5,254 bases of DNA, from NCBI GenBank assembly GCA_016183075.1, contig JACPFH010000426.1, positions 1 through 5,254 of the forward strand. The letters run 5' to 3'. The stretch is from Deltaproteobacteria bacterium (lineage in GTDB: Bacteria > Desulfobacterota > Binatia > UBA9968). Positions 1 through 4,364 of this stretch are shown here, piece by piece. A model generated the notes under the pieces. That model searched no databases. It was given only the letters and a program-made list of their open reading frames with translations, and had not been told where the DNA came from. A program made the translations under genes and the position numbers. Numbering within the stretch: position 1 is the stretch's first letter; every line of letters starts with the position of its first letter.

Positions 1-1
1 G

Positions 2-808
2 GCAGCGGGGGTGAAGGCGAAGCGATTGACCGGCTTAGATACCATCAAGCCTGACATTGAAATGACGGGAAACACATATGTGGAGGCGGGAGACGGGGCA
101 GCCGTGGTCGACGGCAATATCCTGACAGTCTCGAGGAGACCTTACTATTATGCGTGGGTACGCGGCTTCCTGTCTCTGCTGAGGAATAGGGGTATTATTA
201 AATTTCGTGATTTCCAAGGTAACAGGGCTCGTATTCTTGTGATAGCTGGAGATGGTAGCAGCTCCGGCCATACGAGCTATGGGCTTAACCGCATGCGGGA
301 AGAGGGATTTCATGTAACCATCGCGGCGCCTAGAAAGGGCCGTCTGCATACCGTTGTTCACCAGCGCGACGAAACGGCGCTTGGGAAGGAGTATACCCAT
401 TGTGAGAGGCCGGGGTACATAATGGAGGCAGATGCCGCTTTTGACGAGATCGACCCGTCTACATTTGACGGCCTGTTACTACCCGGAGGTCGGGCTTCGG
501 AGTATCTTCGCAATATTGAGGGGTGTCTCAAAATTGTCCGCTATTTCCTTGAAAACGATAAGCCAATAGGGGCTATCTGTCATGGCCCGGCTATTCTTAT
601 GGCAGCCGGAGTAAAGGGAAGGCGAATGACTGCCATAGACAGCATTCAGTCTGATATACCCAGGAGTGGAAACATATTTGTGGAGTCATACGAAGACGCG
701 GTGGTCGACGGAAATATCGTGACAGCGTGGAGGTACCCTTATTACGGTGCTTGGACGAGGGAATTCCTAACTCTACTGAAAGAACGGGGCATTATTAAGC
801 CCTCCTAA
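2..808 (+). CDS. Tandem two-domain DJ-1/PfpI family protein, 5' end outside window
   Basis: This is a DJ-1/PfpI-superfamily protein (class I glutamine-amidotransferase-like fold; members include glyoxalase III-like enzymes, deglycase-like proteins and intracellular proteases). A GTG at 11 could be taken as the start, but the codons before it read A-A-G-V, exactly as at the matching point of the second domain (AAGVKGRR). The frame is therefore open into a first domain upstream of the window. Counting from the GTG, residues 1-64 are the C-terminal third of domain 1 and residues about 73-263 are a complete domain 2. Domain 2 shows the LLLPGGRASEYLR loop and the nucleophile elbow GAICHGP with Cys190 and His191. 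By hand, the shared tail of the two domains is identical at about 39 of 66 positions, so this is an internal duplication. The acidic residue that normally assists the cysteine (in GDYVEDYE-type motifs) appears replaced: here the loop reads AGDGSSSGH. Family assignment is secure; the substrate is unknown. It could be co-transcribed with the TAXI gene 67 bp downstream. Confidence 0.9.
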   Translation, partial: AAGVKAKRLTGLDTIKPDIEMTGNTYVEAGDGAAVVDGNILTVSRRPYYYAWVRGFLSLLRNRGIIKFRDFQGNRARILVIAGDGSSSGHTSYGLNRMREEGFHVTIAAPRKGRLHTVVHQRDETALGKEYTHCERPGYIMEADAAFDEIDPSTFDGLLLPGGRASEYLRNIEGCLKIVRYFLENDKPIGAICHGPAILMAAGVKGRRMTAIDSIQSDIPRSGNIFVESYEDAVVDGNIVTAWRYPYYGAWTREFLTLLKERGIIKPS

Positions 809-875
809 GCGGATCATCATCAAGAAAGAAAAGATTGGGAGCGCAAGCCAATTACATAGCGGCGGGAGGAAGCAC

Positions 876-1928
876 ATGCGAAGGCTTCTATTGGCGGTCG
901 TCTTCAGCGTAGCAGGTTTTTTTGTCACTACGACGCTCGTGATAACCAGTTGGGTTGCATCTGTGAAGGAAGTCGCGGCCGGGGAGGTTATGACCCTGCC
1001 GCGCTCGGCGGTCATCGCTACGCACAGTGTGGGCAGCGGCTTTAATGCCGACGGCACCGGCATCGCCAAGCTCGTCTCCGAGAATTCGCCTATGACTATG
1101 ATTGTGCGCCCCCACCCGGGCCCACCGGCTTGGCTTCCGGCGATGAACAAAGGTGAAATCGAGTTCGGGATTTTAATTAGCTCGGATGCCGCGGCGGCGA
1201 GGAAAGGCGTTGCAATTTACAAAGCCGCCTTTCCAAACGTTAGACTTGTTCTCGTCGGGGCCCCTCTCTTTTCGGGCTTCTGGGCTCCAGCAGGATCTCC
1301 CATGCGCACCGTAGCGGACCTGCGGGGCAAGCGGGTACCCAGCGGCTGGTCAGGCCTTCCCATCCTGCATTTTACTGCCACCGCGTGTCTTGCGACAGCA
1401 GGACTCACCTGGGATGACGTGATCAAGACTCCAGTCACCGAGCTTGACGAAAACATGCGCGCTTTCATGGAGGGCCGCACGGACGTGTTCCATCAGTCCA
1501 TTGGGGCGCCTGGGGTTGAGGAAGCCAATGCCCGGACGCGAGGAGGCATACGGCTGCTGGCCATCGGTACCGAGCCAGAAGGGCTCAAGCGCATGGCGGA
1601 GATAAACCCGGGAGCTTACATGTTGCGTCTCAAGAAAGGCCAAACCACCGGTATCCTGGAGGACACACCCGTCAACGCTAATGACATGTACGTGGTGGCG
1701 CCCGCACAGCTCAGCGACGATGTGATTTACAGCACGGTGAAGGTGCTCTGGGACCACAACGATCAGATGAGAAAGATTTCCCCTCGCCTAAGACCGTGGG
1801 CCCGGGAACGGATGGTCTCGAAAGCGGCGGCCATTCCCTATCACCCCGGATCGATCCGGTTCTTCCGGGAAAAAGCTGCGTGGAGCGGCGAGATGGAAGC
1901 CCTGCAGAAGAAGCTTCTCGCCCCCTGA
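876..1928 (+). CDS. TAXI family TRAP transporter solute-binding protein
   Basis: This is a periplasmic solute receptor of the TAXI family (TRAP-associated extracytoplasmic immunogenic), which delivers an organic-acid-type ligand to a fused DctQM-type TRAP permease. The 350-residue length is typical of the family. Residues 1-3 (MRR) are followed by a hydrophobic stretch (about 4-27) and a VAAGE-like region near 33-37, consistent with a Sec signal peptide or an uncleaved anchor. The mature protein shows the TAXI layout: an N-terminal beta strand with an SVGSGFNADGTGIAKL loop, the NKGEIEFGILISSDAA segment (about 91-106), PMRTVADLRGKRV (about 142-154) and a C-terminal YHPGSIRFFREK block (about 322-333) typical of the family. 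The ATG is supported by a GGGAGGA Shine-Dalgarno at 864-870, 5 nt upstream. No permease gene follows, so its membrane partner must lie elsewhere or be lost. The ligand cannot be told from sequence. Confidence 0.88.
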   Translation: MRRLLLAVVFSVAGFFVTTTLVITSWVASVKEVAAGEVMTLPRSAVIATHSVGSGFNADGTGIAKLVSENSPMTMIVRPHPGPPAWLPAMNKGEIEFGILISSDAAAARKGVAIYKAAFPNVRLVLVGAPLFSGFWAPAGSPMRTVADLRGKRVPSGWSGLPILHFTATACLATAGLTWDDVIKTPVTELDENMRAFMEGRTDVFHQSIGAPGVEEANARTRGGIRLLAIGTEPEGLKRMAEINPGAYMLRLKKGQTTGILEDTPVNANDMYVVAPAQLSDDVIYSTVKVLWDHNDQMRKISPRLRPWARERMVSKAAAIPYHPGSIRFFREKAAWSGEMEALQKKLLAP

Positions 1929-2170
1929 GGTCCCTCTAGATGGCGTAAGGAGGCACGAACCTGCGGTGCCTGACGGCGTCTCAGGCGCCCTGCAGCGCTT
2001 CCTCTTAGCTGTCTTACCGTCAGGAATGCCTTAAGCGCTTTCTGGCTGGCCTGTTCAGCCATAAAACAGGCGTCGGAGTAGTCGCCTTGTCGTTGGTGAC
2101 TTTTGGCGATCTTGAGGTCGTGCTCGGCCTGGCGCAGCCAGCGCAGTCCGGCGTCACGGCCTGGCTTCAT
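1841..2170 (-). CDS. Truncated HEPN domain toxin (HepT-like), N-terminal half only
   Basis: HEPN-domain protein of the kind paired with minimal nucleotidyltransferases (HepT, an RNase toxin in characterised systems). Residues about 8-55 match the first helices of the fold: the RWLRQAEHDLKIAK segment and the DACFMAEQASQKALKAFL segment, which is the classic Q-A-x-x-K-A-L-K-A helix. After about residue 57 the resemblance stops, and an Arg-rich, low-complexity tail continues to a chance stop inside the 3' end of the convergent TAXI gene. A full HEPN of this type has about 110-140 residues with a conserved C-terminal RxxxxH or YPTRYPD-like part, and none of that is visible in any frame of 1929-2010. 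The start at 2170 is well supported: an AAGGTGAT ribosome site precedes it, and it overlaps the end of the nucleotidyltransferase gene by 17 bp, as expected for an operon. The toxin is probably inactive. Confidence 0.7.
   Translation of the reverse strand: MKPGRDAGLRWLRQAEHDLKIAKSHQRQGDYSDACFMAEQASQKALKAFLTVRQLRGSAAGRLRRRQAPQVRASLRHLEGPQGARSFFCRASISPLHAAFSRKNRIDPG
1951..1971. other. Hairpin between convergent genes
   Basis: AGGCAC at 1951-1956 pairs with GTGCCT at 1966-1971 (6-bp stem, 9-nt loop), 22 bp after the TAXI stop codon. A smaller GGCG/CGCC hairpin follows at 1975-1989. There is no T-run after either on either strand, so a role as intrinsic terminator is only possible. The site lies where the TAXI gene and the truncated HEPN gene meet head-on. 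Confidence 0.25.
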
Positions 2171-2462
2171 AGATCACCTTTCCCTCACGGAGGGCTTGAG
2201 TGATAAAAGGGTTTTCCTCATCCAACATAGCTTGGATCTCTTCGGGCGTGTACACGAGGATGTCGGCATGGACTCCCGACGGGCAAAGCTCGGCCATCTG
2301 CTCGAGCCGGTTGACGAAGGGGTCTTGGGTTTCCTTGATCACGAGAACGTCAAGGTCGCTCTCGGCGTCGGCTTCTCCCCGCGCGACCGAGCCAAAAAGG
2401 ATGACTTTCTGGGGATGGTAGGTTTTCAGAGCTTCCAACAAAGCGGCAAGGGATTTTTCCAT
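2154..2462 (-). CDS. mntA: Minimal nucleotidyltransferase antitoxin (MntA-like)
   Basis: Small polymerase-beta-type nucleotidyltransferase (MNT family). In the characterised MntA-HepT systems such proteins neutralise the HEPN toxin by adding AMP units to it. The 102-residue protein carries GSVARGE (Gly24, Ser25), then Asp36 and Asp38, which is an exact GS-x10-D-x-D signature, plus a third acidic residue at Asp67 in HADILV. All catalytic positions therefore look intact. A TTG at 2468 lies two codons upstream, but I prefer the ATG at 2462: the promoter at 2484-2511 would then give a leader of about 15 nt, and a weak AAGAG lies 7 nt before the ATG. It is the first gene of a two-gene unit with the truncated HEPN gene. 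With no complete toxin left it may be a relic, or may act on toxins elsewhere. Confidence 0.85.
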   Translation of the reverse strand: MEKSLAALLEALKTYHPQKVILFGSVARGEADAESDLDVLVIKETQDPFVNRLEQMAELCPSGVHADILVYTPEEIQAMLDEENPFITQALREGKVIYEARP

Positions 2463-2483
2463 GGGCAAAACTCTTATGCCGTT

Positions 2484-2511
2484 AATATACCTGGAGACAT
2501 GAGACCGTCAA
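2484..2511 (-). promoter_or_regulatory. Sigma-70-type promoter for the MNT/HEPN unit
   Basis: On the minus strand TTGACG (2506-2511) is followed after 16 nt by TATATT (2484-2489). Each hexamer matches the consensus at 5 of 6 positions. Transcription would start near 2477, some 15 nt before the ATG of the nucleotidyltransferase. A 10-bp perfect palindrome, CGGTATACCG at 2519-2528, lies just upstream of the -35 hexamer and could be an operator or chance. Confidence 0.6.
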
Positions 2512-2534
2512 GGCAAACCGGTATACCGAAGGTA

Positions 2535-2564
2535 ACGATCACGAGCCACGAGCACGATCAACGA
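2535..2564 (+). repeat. Degenerate heptamer tract 1 (ACGA core)
   Basis: The core ACGA recurs at 2535, 2541, 2548, 2554 and 2561, with spacings of 6, 7, 6 and 7. Unit variants are of the type TCACGAG and CCACGAG. It is non-coding and lies 7 bp after the palindrome CGGTATACCG. The same unit family, in the same orientation, appears at 3450-3481. The 12-mer CACGAGCCACGA and the 10-mer ACGAGCACGA occur exactly in both tracts. Confidence 0.65.
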
Positions 2565-2609
2565 TCATGGTTTGGGCTGGGAAAGTACCAGATAGAGATG
2601 TCGTGTTTT

Positions 2610-2672
2610 GGATTTATGGAGTTTGTTGGGTTCGTAGGGTTGATAAGGGTTGCAGAGTTTATGGAGTTTTTT
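2610..2672 (+). repeat. Degenerate 9-bp tandem repeat, seven units
   Basis: The 63 bp divide without gaps into seven 9-bp units of consensus GRGTTNNTN, for example GAGTTTGTT, GGGTTCGTA and GAGTTTATG. The strand is almost free of C, giving a G/T-rich purine-pyrimidine block unlike the flanking DNA. Because 9 is a multiple of 3, a plus-strand frame stays open here and would read a period-3 peptide (FME, FVG, FVG). The lack of a ribosome site and the out-of-character surroundings argue against translation. I see no gene between 2469 and 2695. Confidence 0.6.
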
Positions 2673-2695
2673 AGCACTCGTATCAAGAAAATAGG

Positions 2696-2944
2696 TCACG
2701 CCCGATCTTCACGATCCTCGATGATCTGGCGGCTCAAGCCCTTAAGTTTCTTAGTAATCCGCAAAACCTGCTTCATATCGACGGGAGCTTTCACGGGGCC
2801 TAACAGGGAGTCAAGGCCCGGACATCCCCGCCGGGCCAGTCCGTTTTTCAGGAGGTGCTGCTCCAGGGATTTCTTAGTCCACCTCTTTCGGGTTTTTTGC
2901 TTGCCGTTTCTCCGGGGGTGCTTGCCTTTGAAAATGCCAAGCAT
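2696..2944 (-). CDS. Unrecognised small basic protein, doubtful
   Basis: An 82-codon ORF that I do not recognise. The N-terminal half is very basic (MLGIFKGKHPRRNGKQKTRK). The C-terminal third (about 56-82, PVDMKQVLRITKKLKG then SRQIIEDREDRA) looks like a real amphipathic helical protein, and an internal ATG at 2776 begins it. The N-terminal 14 codons are antisense to recognisable PIN sequence on the other strand, so a start at 2944 is unlikely unless the PIN remnant is dead. No clear ribosome site: AGG directly abuts the ATG. It may be a decayed antitoxin or a remnant whose true start lies within the ORF. Confidence 0.3.
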   Translation of the reverse strand: MLGIFKGKHPRRNGKQKTRKRWTKKSLEQHLLKNGLARRGCPGLDSLLGPVKAPVDMKQVLRITKKLKGLSRQIIEDREDRA

Positions 2945-3220
2945 CCTAAACCAGACCGTCGGGATGAGATTGGCCTTTGGGAGAGGCGGGCGGAGAAATC
3001 AGTTGCTTTAAGCAGCAACCTTCAAAAGCGAGCCCGGCAAATCGCGCAGGCAGGTATCCCTGCGCTGGATGCAGCACATTTGGCATCCGCAGCGGCTGGA
3101 GGAACTGACGTTTTCTTGACTTGTGATGATGTGGTTTTACACCGAGCCCAGCGGCTAGGACTCGCTTTACAGGTTCTAAATCCTGTGGCATATTTAAACG
3201 AGGTGTCCGGTCATGGCTAA
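2855..3220 (+). pseudogene. PIN-domain toxin lacking its N-terminal part
   Basis: The frame from about 2903 to the stop encodes the middle and C-terminal part of a VapC-like PIN-domain RNase. The recognisable blocks are FENAKHPKPDRRDEI (25-39), then IPALDAAHLASAAAGG (68-83), then TDVFLTCDDVVLHRA (84-98) and a final LQVLNPVAYLNEV (105-117). Asp72 and Asp91/Asp92 are the later acidic residues of the active site. The first strand with its invariant Asp (LDT-type) is absent, and the usual SSE motif reads SPG (19-21), so two of the four catalytic acids appear lost. The GTG at 2855 follows a GGAG but only opens into non-PIN sequence (GFLSPPLSG). No PIN N-terminus is found in any frame upstream to 2673, so deletion or replacement is more likely than a single frameshift. 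The 3' end overlaps the next gene by 8 bp. Confidence 0.65.
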
Positions 3221-3428
3221 AAAACTGCTTACCGAACAGGAGCTGCGTCAGCAGGCAGTCCGGGCCTTGGCCGATAGGCTAGGCCCAGTGGACGCCTTGC
3301 GCTTCCTTGCGCTGGTTTCTCGCGAGCCCTTTGATTACCAGCAATGGCGGAGAGAGTATTTTTCGCGCTTTAGCGTGGACGAGTTGTTGAAGGAGGTTAG
3401 GAACCACCACGGCGGTAAAGGTTCCTGA
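3213..3428 (+). CDS. Small conserved-type protein, putative partner of the PIN gene
   Basis: A 71-residue, mainly helical, soluble protein. It begins LTEQELRQQAVRALADRLG (6-24), then PVDALRFLALV (25-35), then FDYQQWRREYFSRFSVDELLKEV (40-62 region), and has a polar tail. It starts with ATG inside the end of the PIN remnant (8-bp overlap) and has a good GAGGTG ribosome site at 3200-3205, 7 nt before the ATG, so it was coupled to the PIN gene. Small proteins of this look occur next to PIN genes in environmental genomes. I infer an antitoxin role from position only; no DNA-binding motif is evident. The downstream position is the reverse of the common antitoxin-first order. The frame is complete although its toxin partner is broken. 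Confidence 0.7.
   Translation: MAKKLLTEQELRQQAVRALADRLGPVDALRFLALVSREPFDYQQWRREYFSRFSVDELLKEVRNHHGGKGS
3399..3426 (+). terminator. Hairpin over the stop codon, possible terminator
   Basis: AGGAACC (3399-3405) pairs with GGTTCCT (3420-3426). Inside it ACC (3406-3408) pairs with GGT (3414-3416) around a 5-nt loop, giving about 10 bp with an AAA bulge on the 3' side. The stem includes the first base of the stop codon of the 71-residue gene. The downstream TTCATCTTTC is only weakly T-rich, so termination is possible but not certain. Confidence 0.4.
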
Positions 3429-3449
3429 GCTTCATCTTTCGCCAATTGG

Positions 3450-3542
3450 CACGAGCACGAATCACGATCCACGAGCCACGATTTGCCCTTTTGCCTCTCG
3501 CCTCAAGCCTCTTGCCTATTTTGCACTTTTGCCTTATTTTGC
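3450..3542 (+). repeat. Degenerate heptamer tract 2 (ACGA units passing into GCC units)
   Basis: ACGA occurs at 3451, 3457, 3464, 3471 and 3478 (spacings 6, 7, 7, 7). The tract then changes unit without losing its rhythm: GCC occurs at 3485, 3493, 3500, 3507 and 3514 (8, 7, 7, 7), as in TTTGCCT, CTCGCCT and CAAGCCT, and the period blurs after 3520. The tract begins directly after the 10-bp palindrome GCCAATTGGC (3441-3450) and ends at GCGCGC (3541-3546). It is non-coding and sits between the end of the 71-residue gene and the remnant antitoxin. Confidence 0.65.
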
Positions 3543-3588
3543 GCGCAAATAACCTCGGCTGGGTCTCCCGATCCGGTCACATCTTTGA

Positions 3589-3741
3589 TTCCACACGGAA
3601 AACAACGCGCCTGTGGCCCGCTTGCTCCCTGCCGCTACGCCGCCAGCACAGCGGAAGCTCGGAAGCTTGCGGGGCACCGTGAAGTACATGGCCCCGGACT
3701 TCGATGCGCCGCTCGATGAATTCAAGGAGTACATGGAGTGA
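3589..3741 (+). pseudogene. C-terminal remnant of a Phd/VapB-type antitoxin
   Basis: The frame ending at the TGA 3739-3741 reads NNAPVARLLPA (from 3601), then PPAQRKLGSLRG, then TVKYMAPDFDAPLDEF and KEYME. This matches the C-terminal half of Phd/YefM-like antitoxins: the 'kPVARLvP' end of the DNA-binding part, then the 'GslkGk...DFDaPLp' toxin-binding tail. Upstream, the same frame meets TGA at 3586 and TAA at 3550, and heptamer repeats lie beyond, so the N-terminal DNA-binding strand and helices are gone. Internal GTG codons at 3613 and 3679 could start a short peptide that would still hold the toxin-neutralising arm. Its stop overlaps the next gene's start as GTGA, so it was the first gene of a coupled antitoxin-toxin pair. 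Confidence 0.7.
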
Positions 3742-4154
3742 AGCTGCTCGTCGACGCTCACACTTTGATCTGGGCGGTGGACGACCCGTCGAAACTCGGC
3801 CCGCAGGCGGTCACGATGCTGCAAGATCCCGCCAACGACCTGCTCCCGAGCGCGACGACGATCTGGGAGATCGCCATGAAGGTCGGGCTGAAAAAGCTGT
3901 CCCTGTCGATGCCGTACCGACAGTGGATGAACCGAGCGATAACCGATCTGGGAATGACCGTGCTGCCGATCACTGTGGAATACGCAGACGTGCAGGTTAA
4001 CCTACCCAATCATCATGGTGATCCATTTGACCGACGACCTAAAGAGGCTGCTGGAGTCTGCTCTATAAGCAAGCCTTGTCTGCGACATAGGCATCGGAAT
4101 CAGAAATCATTCCCGGGTCTCATCAAAGCATATTCGCGCTGCCGTCTACGTTGA
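3738..4154 (+). CDS. VapC-type PIN toxin with replaced C-terminus
   Basis: PIN-domain ribonuclease of the VapC type usually paired with Phd-like antitoxins. Residues 1-99 align by eye with the family: MKLLVDAHTLIWAV with Asp6, TTIWEIAMKVG with Glu44, LGMTVLPIT (71-79) and NHHGDPFDR with Asp95/Asp98. Right after DPFDR, where the family continues with an LLIAQAL helix and a TAD motif carrying the last catalytic Asp, this frame reads unrelated basic sequence (RPKEAAGVCSIS and onward). I find no TAD-like continuation in the other two frames either. The last codons overlap the antisense of an SDR remnant, so the tail is a junction product. Start: GTG 3738, with AAGGAG at 3724-3729 (8-nt spacing) and translational coupling to the antitoxin remnant. 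Probably non-functional. Confidence 0.7.
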   Translation: MKLLVDAHTLIWAVDDPSKLGPQAVTMLQDPANDLLPSATTIWEIAMKVGLKKLSLSMPYRQWMNRAITDLGMTVLPITVEYADVQVNLPNHHGDPFDRRPKEAAGVCSISKPCLRHRHRNQKSFPGLIKAYSRCRLR

Positions 4155-4230
4155 TCGTCTGGCTGGTGATGAAATCGTCCGCCCAAAAAGCTGGCCGCGG
4201 CTGGCCAGTCTCATCACCGCCGCCCGGTCG
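4123..4230 (-). pseudogene. C-terminal remnant of a short-chain dehydrogenase (SDR)
   Basis: On the minus strand, the frame closing at the TGA 4123-4125 reads FWADDFITSQTINVDG followed by SANML (4188-4126). This is the signature C-terminal end of classical SDR oxidoreductases, usually of the form 'ASFITGQTInVDGG'. Just upstream, a neighbouring minus frame reads AAVMRLASRGQLF, which resembles the preceding 'vaWLaSd' element, so at least one frameshift separates the two. No other SDR part is visible, so this is a fragment of about 30-35 residues joined between the truncated VapC gene and the intact TA operon. The remaining DNA to 4302 shows nothing I recognise. Confidence 0.6.
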
Positions 4231-4302
4231 AGCACAGGGCGGAGTTCGGACCCGTAAAAACAAAACATGAGCGAGTTCGGCAAACTCTCAGTCCGCCGAA
4301 GA

Positions 4303-4331
4303 TTGAATGTCCTAACGCTTTGTGCTAGCAT
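4303..4331 (+). promoter_or_regulatory. Promoter of the FitAB-type operon
   Basis: TTGAAT (4303-4308) and TAGCAT (4326-4331) are separated by exactly 17 nt; each matches the sigma-70 consensus at 4 of 6 positions. The inverted repeat 4322-4342 overlaps the -10 hexamer, so bound antitoxin would block RNA polymerase. The start would fall near 4338, about 27 nt before the ATG. Confidence 0.5.
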
Positions 4332-4342
4332 TTTGATAGCAC
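4322..4342. promoter_or_regulatory. Inverted-repeat operator, FitA-like half-sites
   Basis: GTGCTA (4322-4327) and TAGCAC (4337-4342) form a perfect inverted repeat around 9 nt. Written as 8-bp half-sites, it is TGCTAGCA (4323-4330), 3 nt, then TGATAGCA (4334-4341). From memory, the gonococcal FitAB operator has TGCTATCA and TGATAGCA half-sites 12 bp apart, so one half-site here is identical and the other differs at one base. The half-sites are offset by 11 bp, about one helical turn. The position over the -10 and ahead of a FitA-like gene supports autoregulation. Confidence 0.65.
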
Positions 4343-4364
4343 GTGATCAACGGAGGAATCTGTT

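Noticed and set aside
35..400. Minus-strand 121-codon ORF opposite the DJ-1 gene
   Set aside because: It lies wholly antisense to a clear DJ-1/PfpI reading frame and has no recognisable domain.
773..1757. Several minus-strand ORFs opposite the TAXI gene
   Set aside because: The plus-strand TAXI frame is full length with a good ribosome site; the antisense ORFs show no family features.
2103..3011. Long plus-strand ORF of 302 codons
   Set aside because: It runs antisense through the MNT gene, then through the 9-bp repeat, which keeps frames open. No domain and no ribosome site; it is a shadow ORF.
2535..3542. Heptamer tracts as a CRISPR array
   Set aside because: Units are 6-8 bp and contiguous, with no repeat-spacer alternation of 20-40 bp.
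3446..3719. Two overlapping plus-strand ORFs across heptamer tract 2
   Set aside because: Their N-termini are translations of the low-complexity tract and their C-termini are out-of-frame readings of the antitoxin remnant.
3704..4000. Second plus-strand ORF overlapping VapC
   Set aside because: Out-of-frame reading of the PIN gene, rich in Arg and Asp as is typical for GC-rich shadow frames.
4146..4331. Minus-strand 61-codon ORF as an independent gene
   Set aside because: Only its AAVMRLAS part is meaningful, as a frameshifted piece of the SDR remnant; the start region lies in the FitAB promoter.
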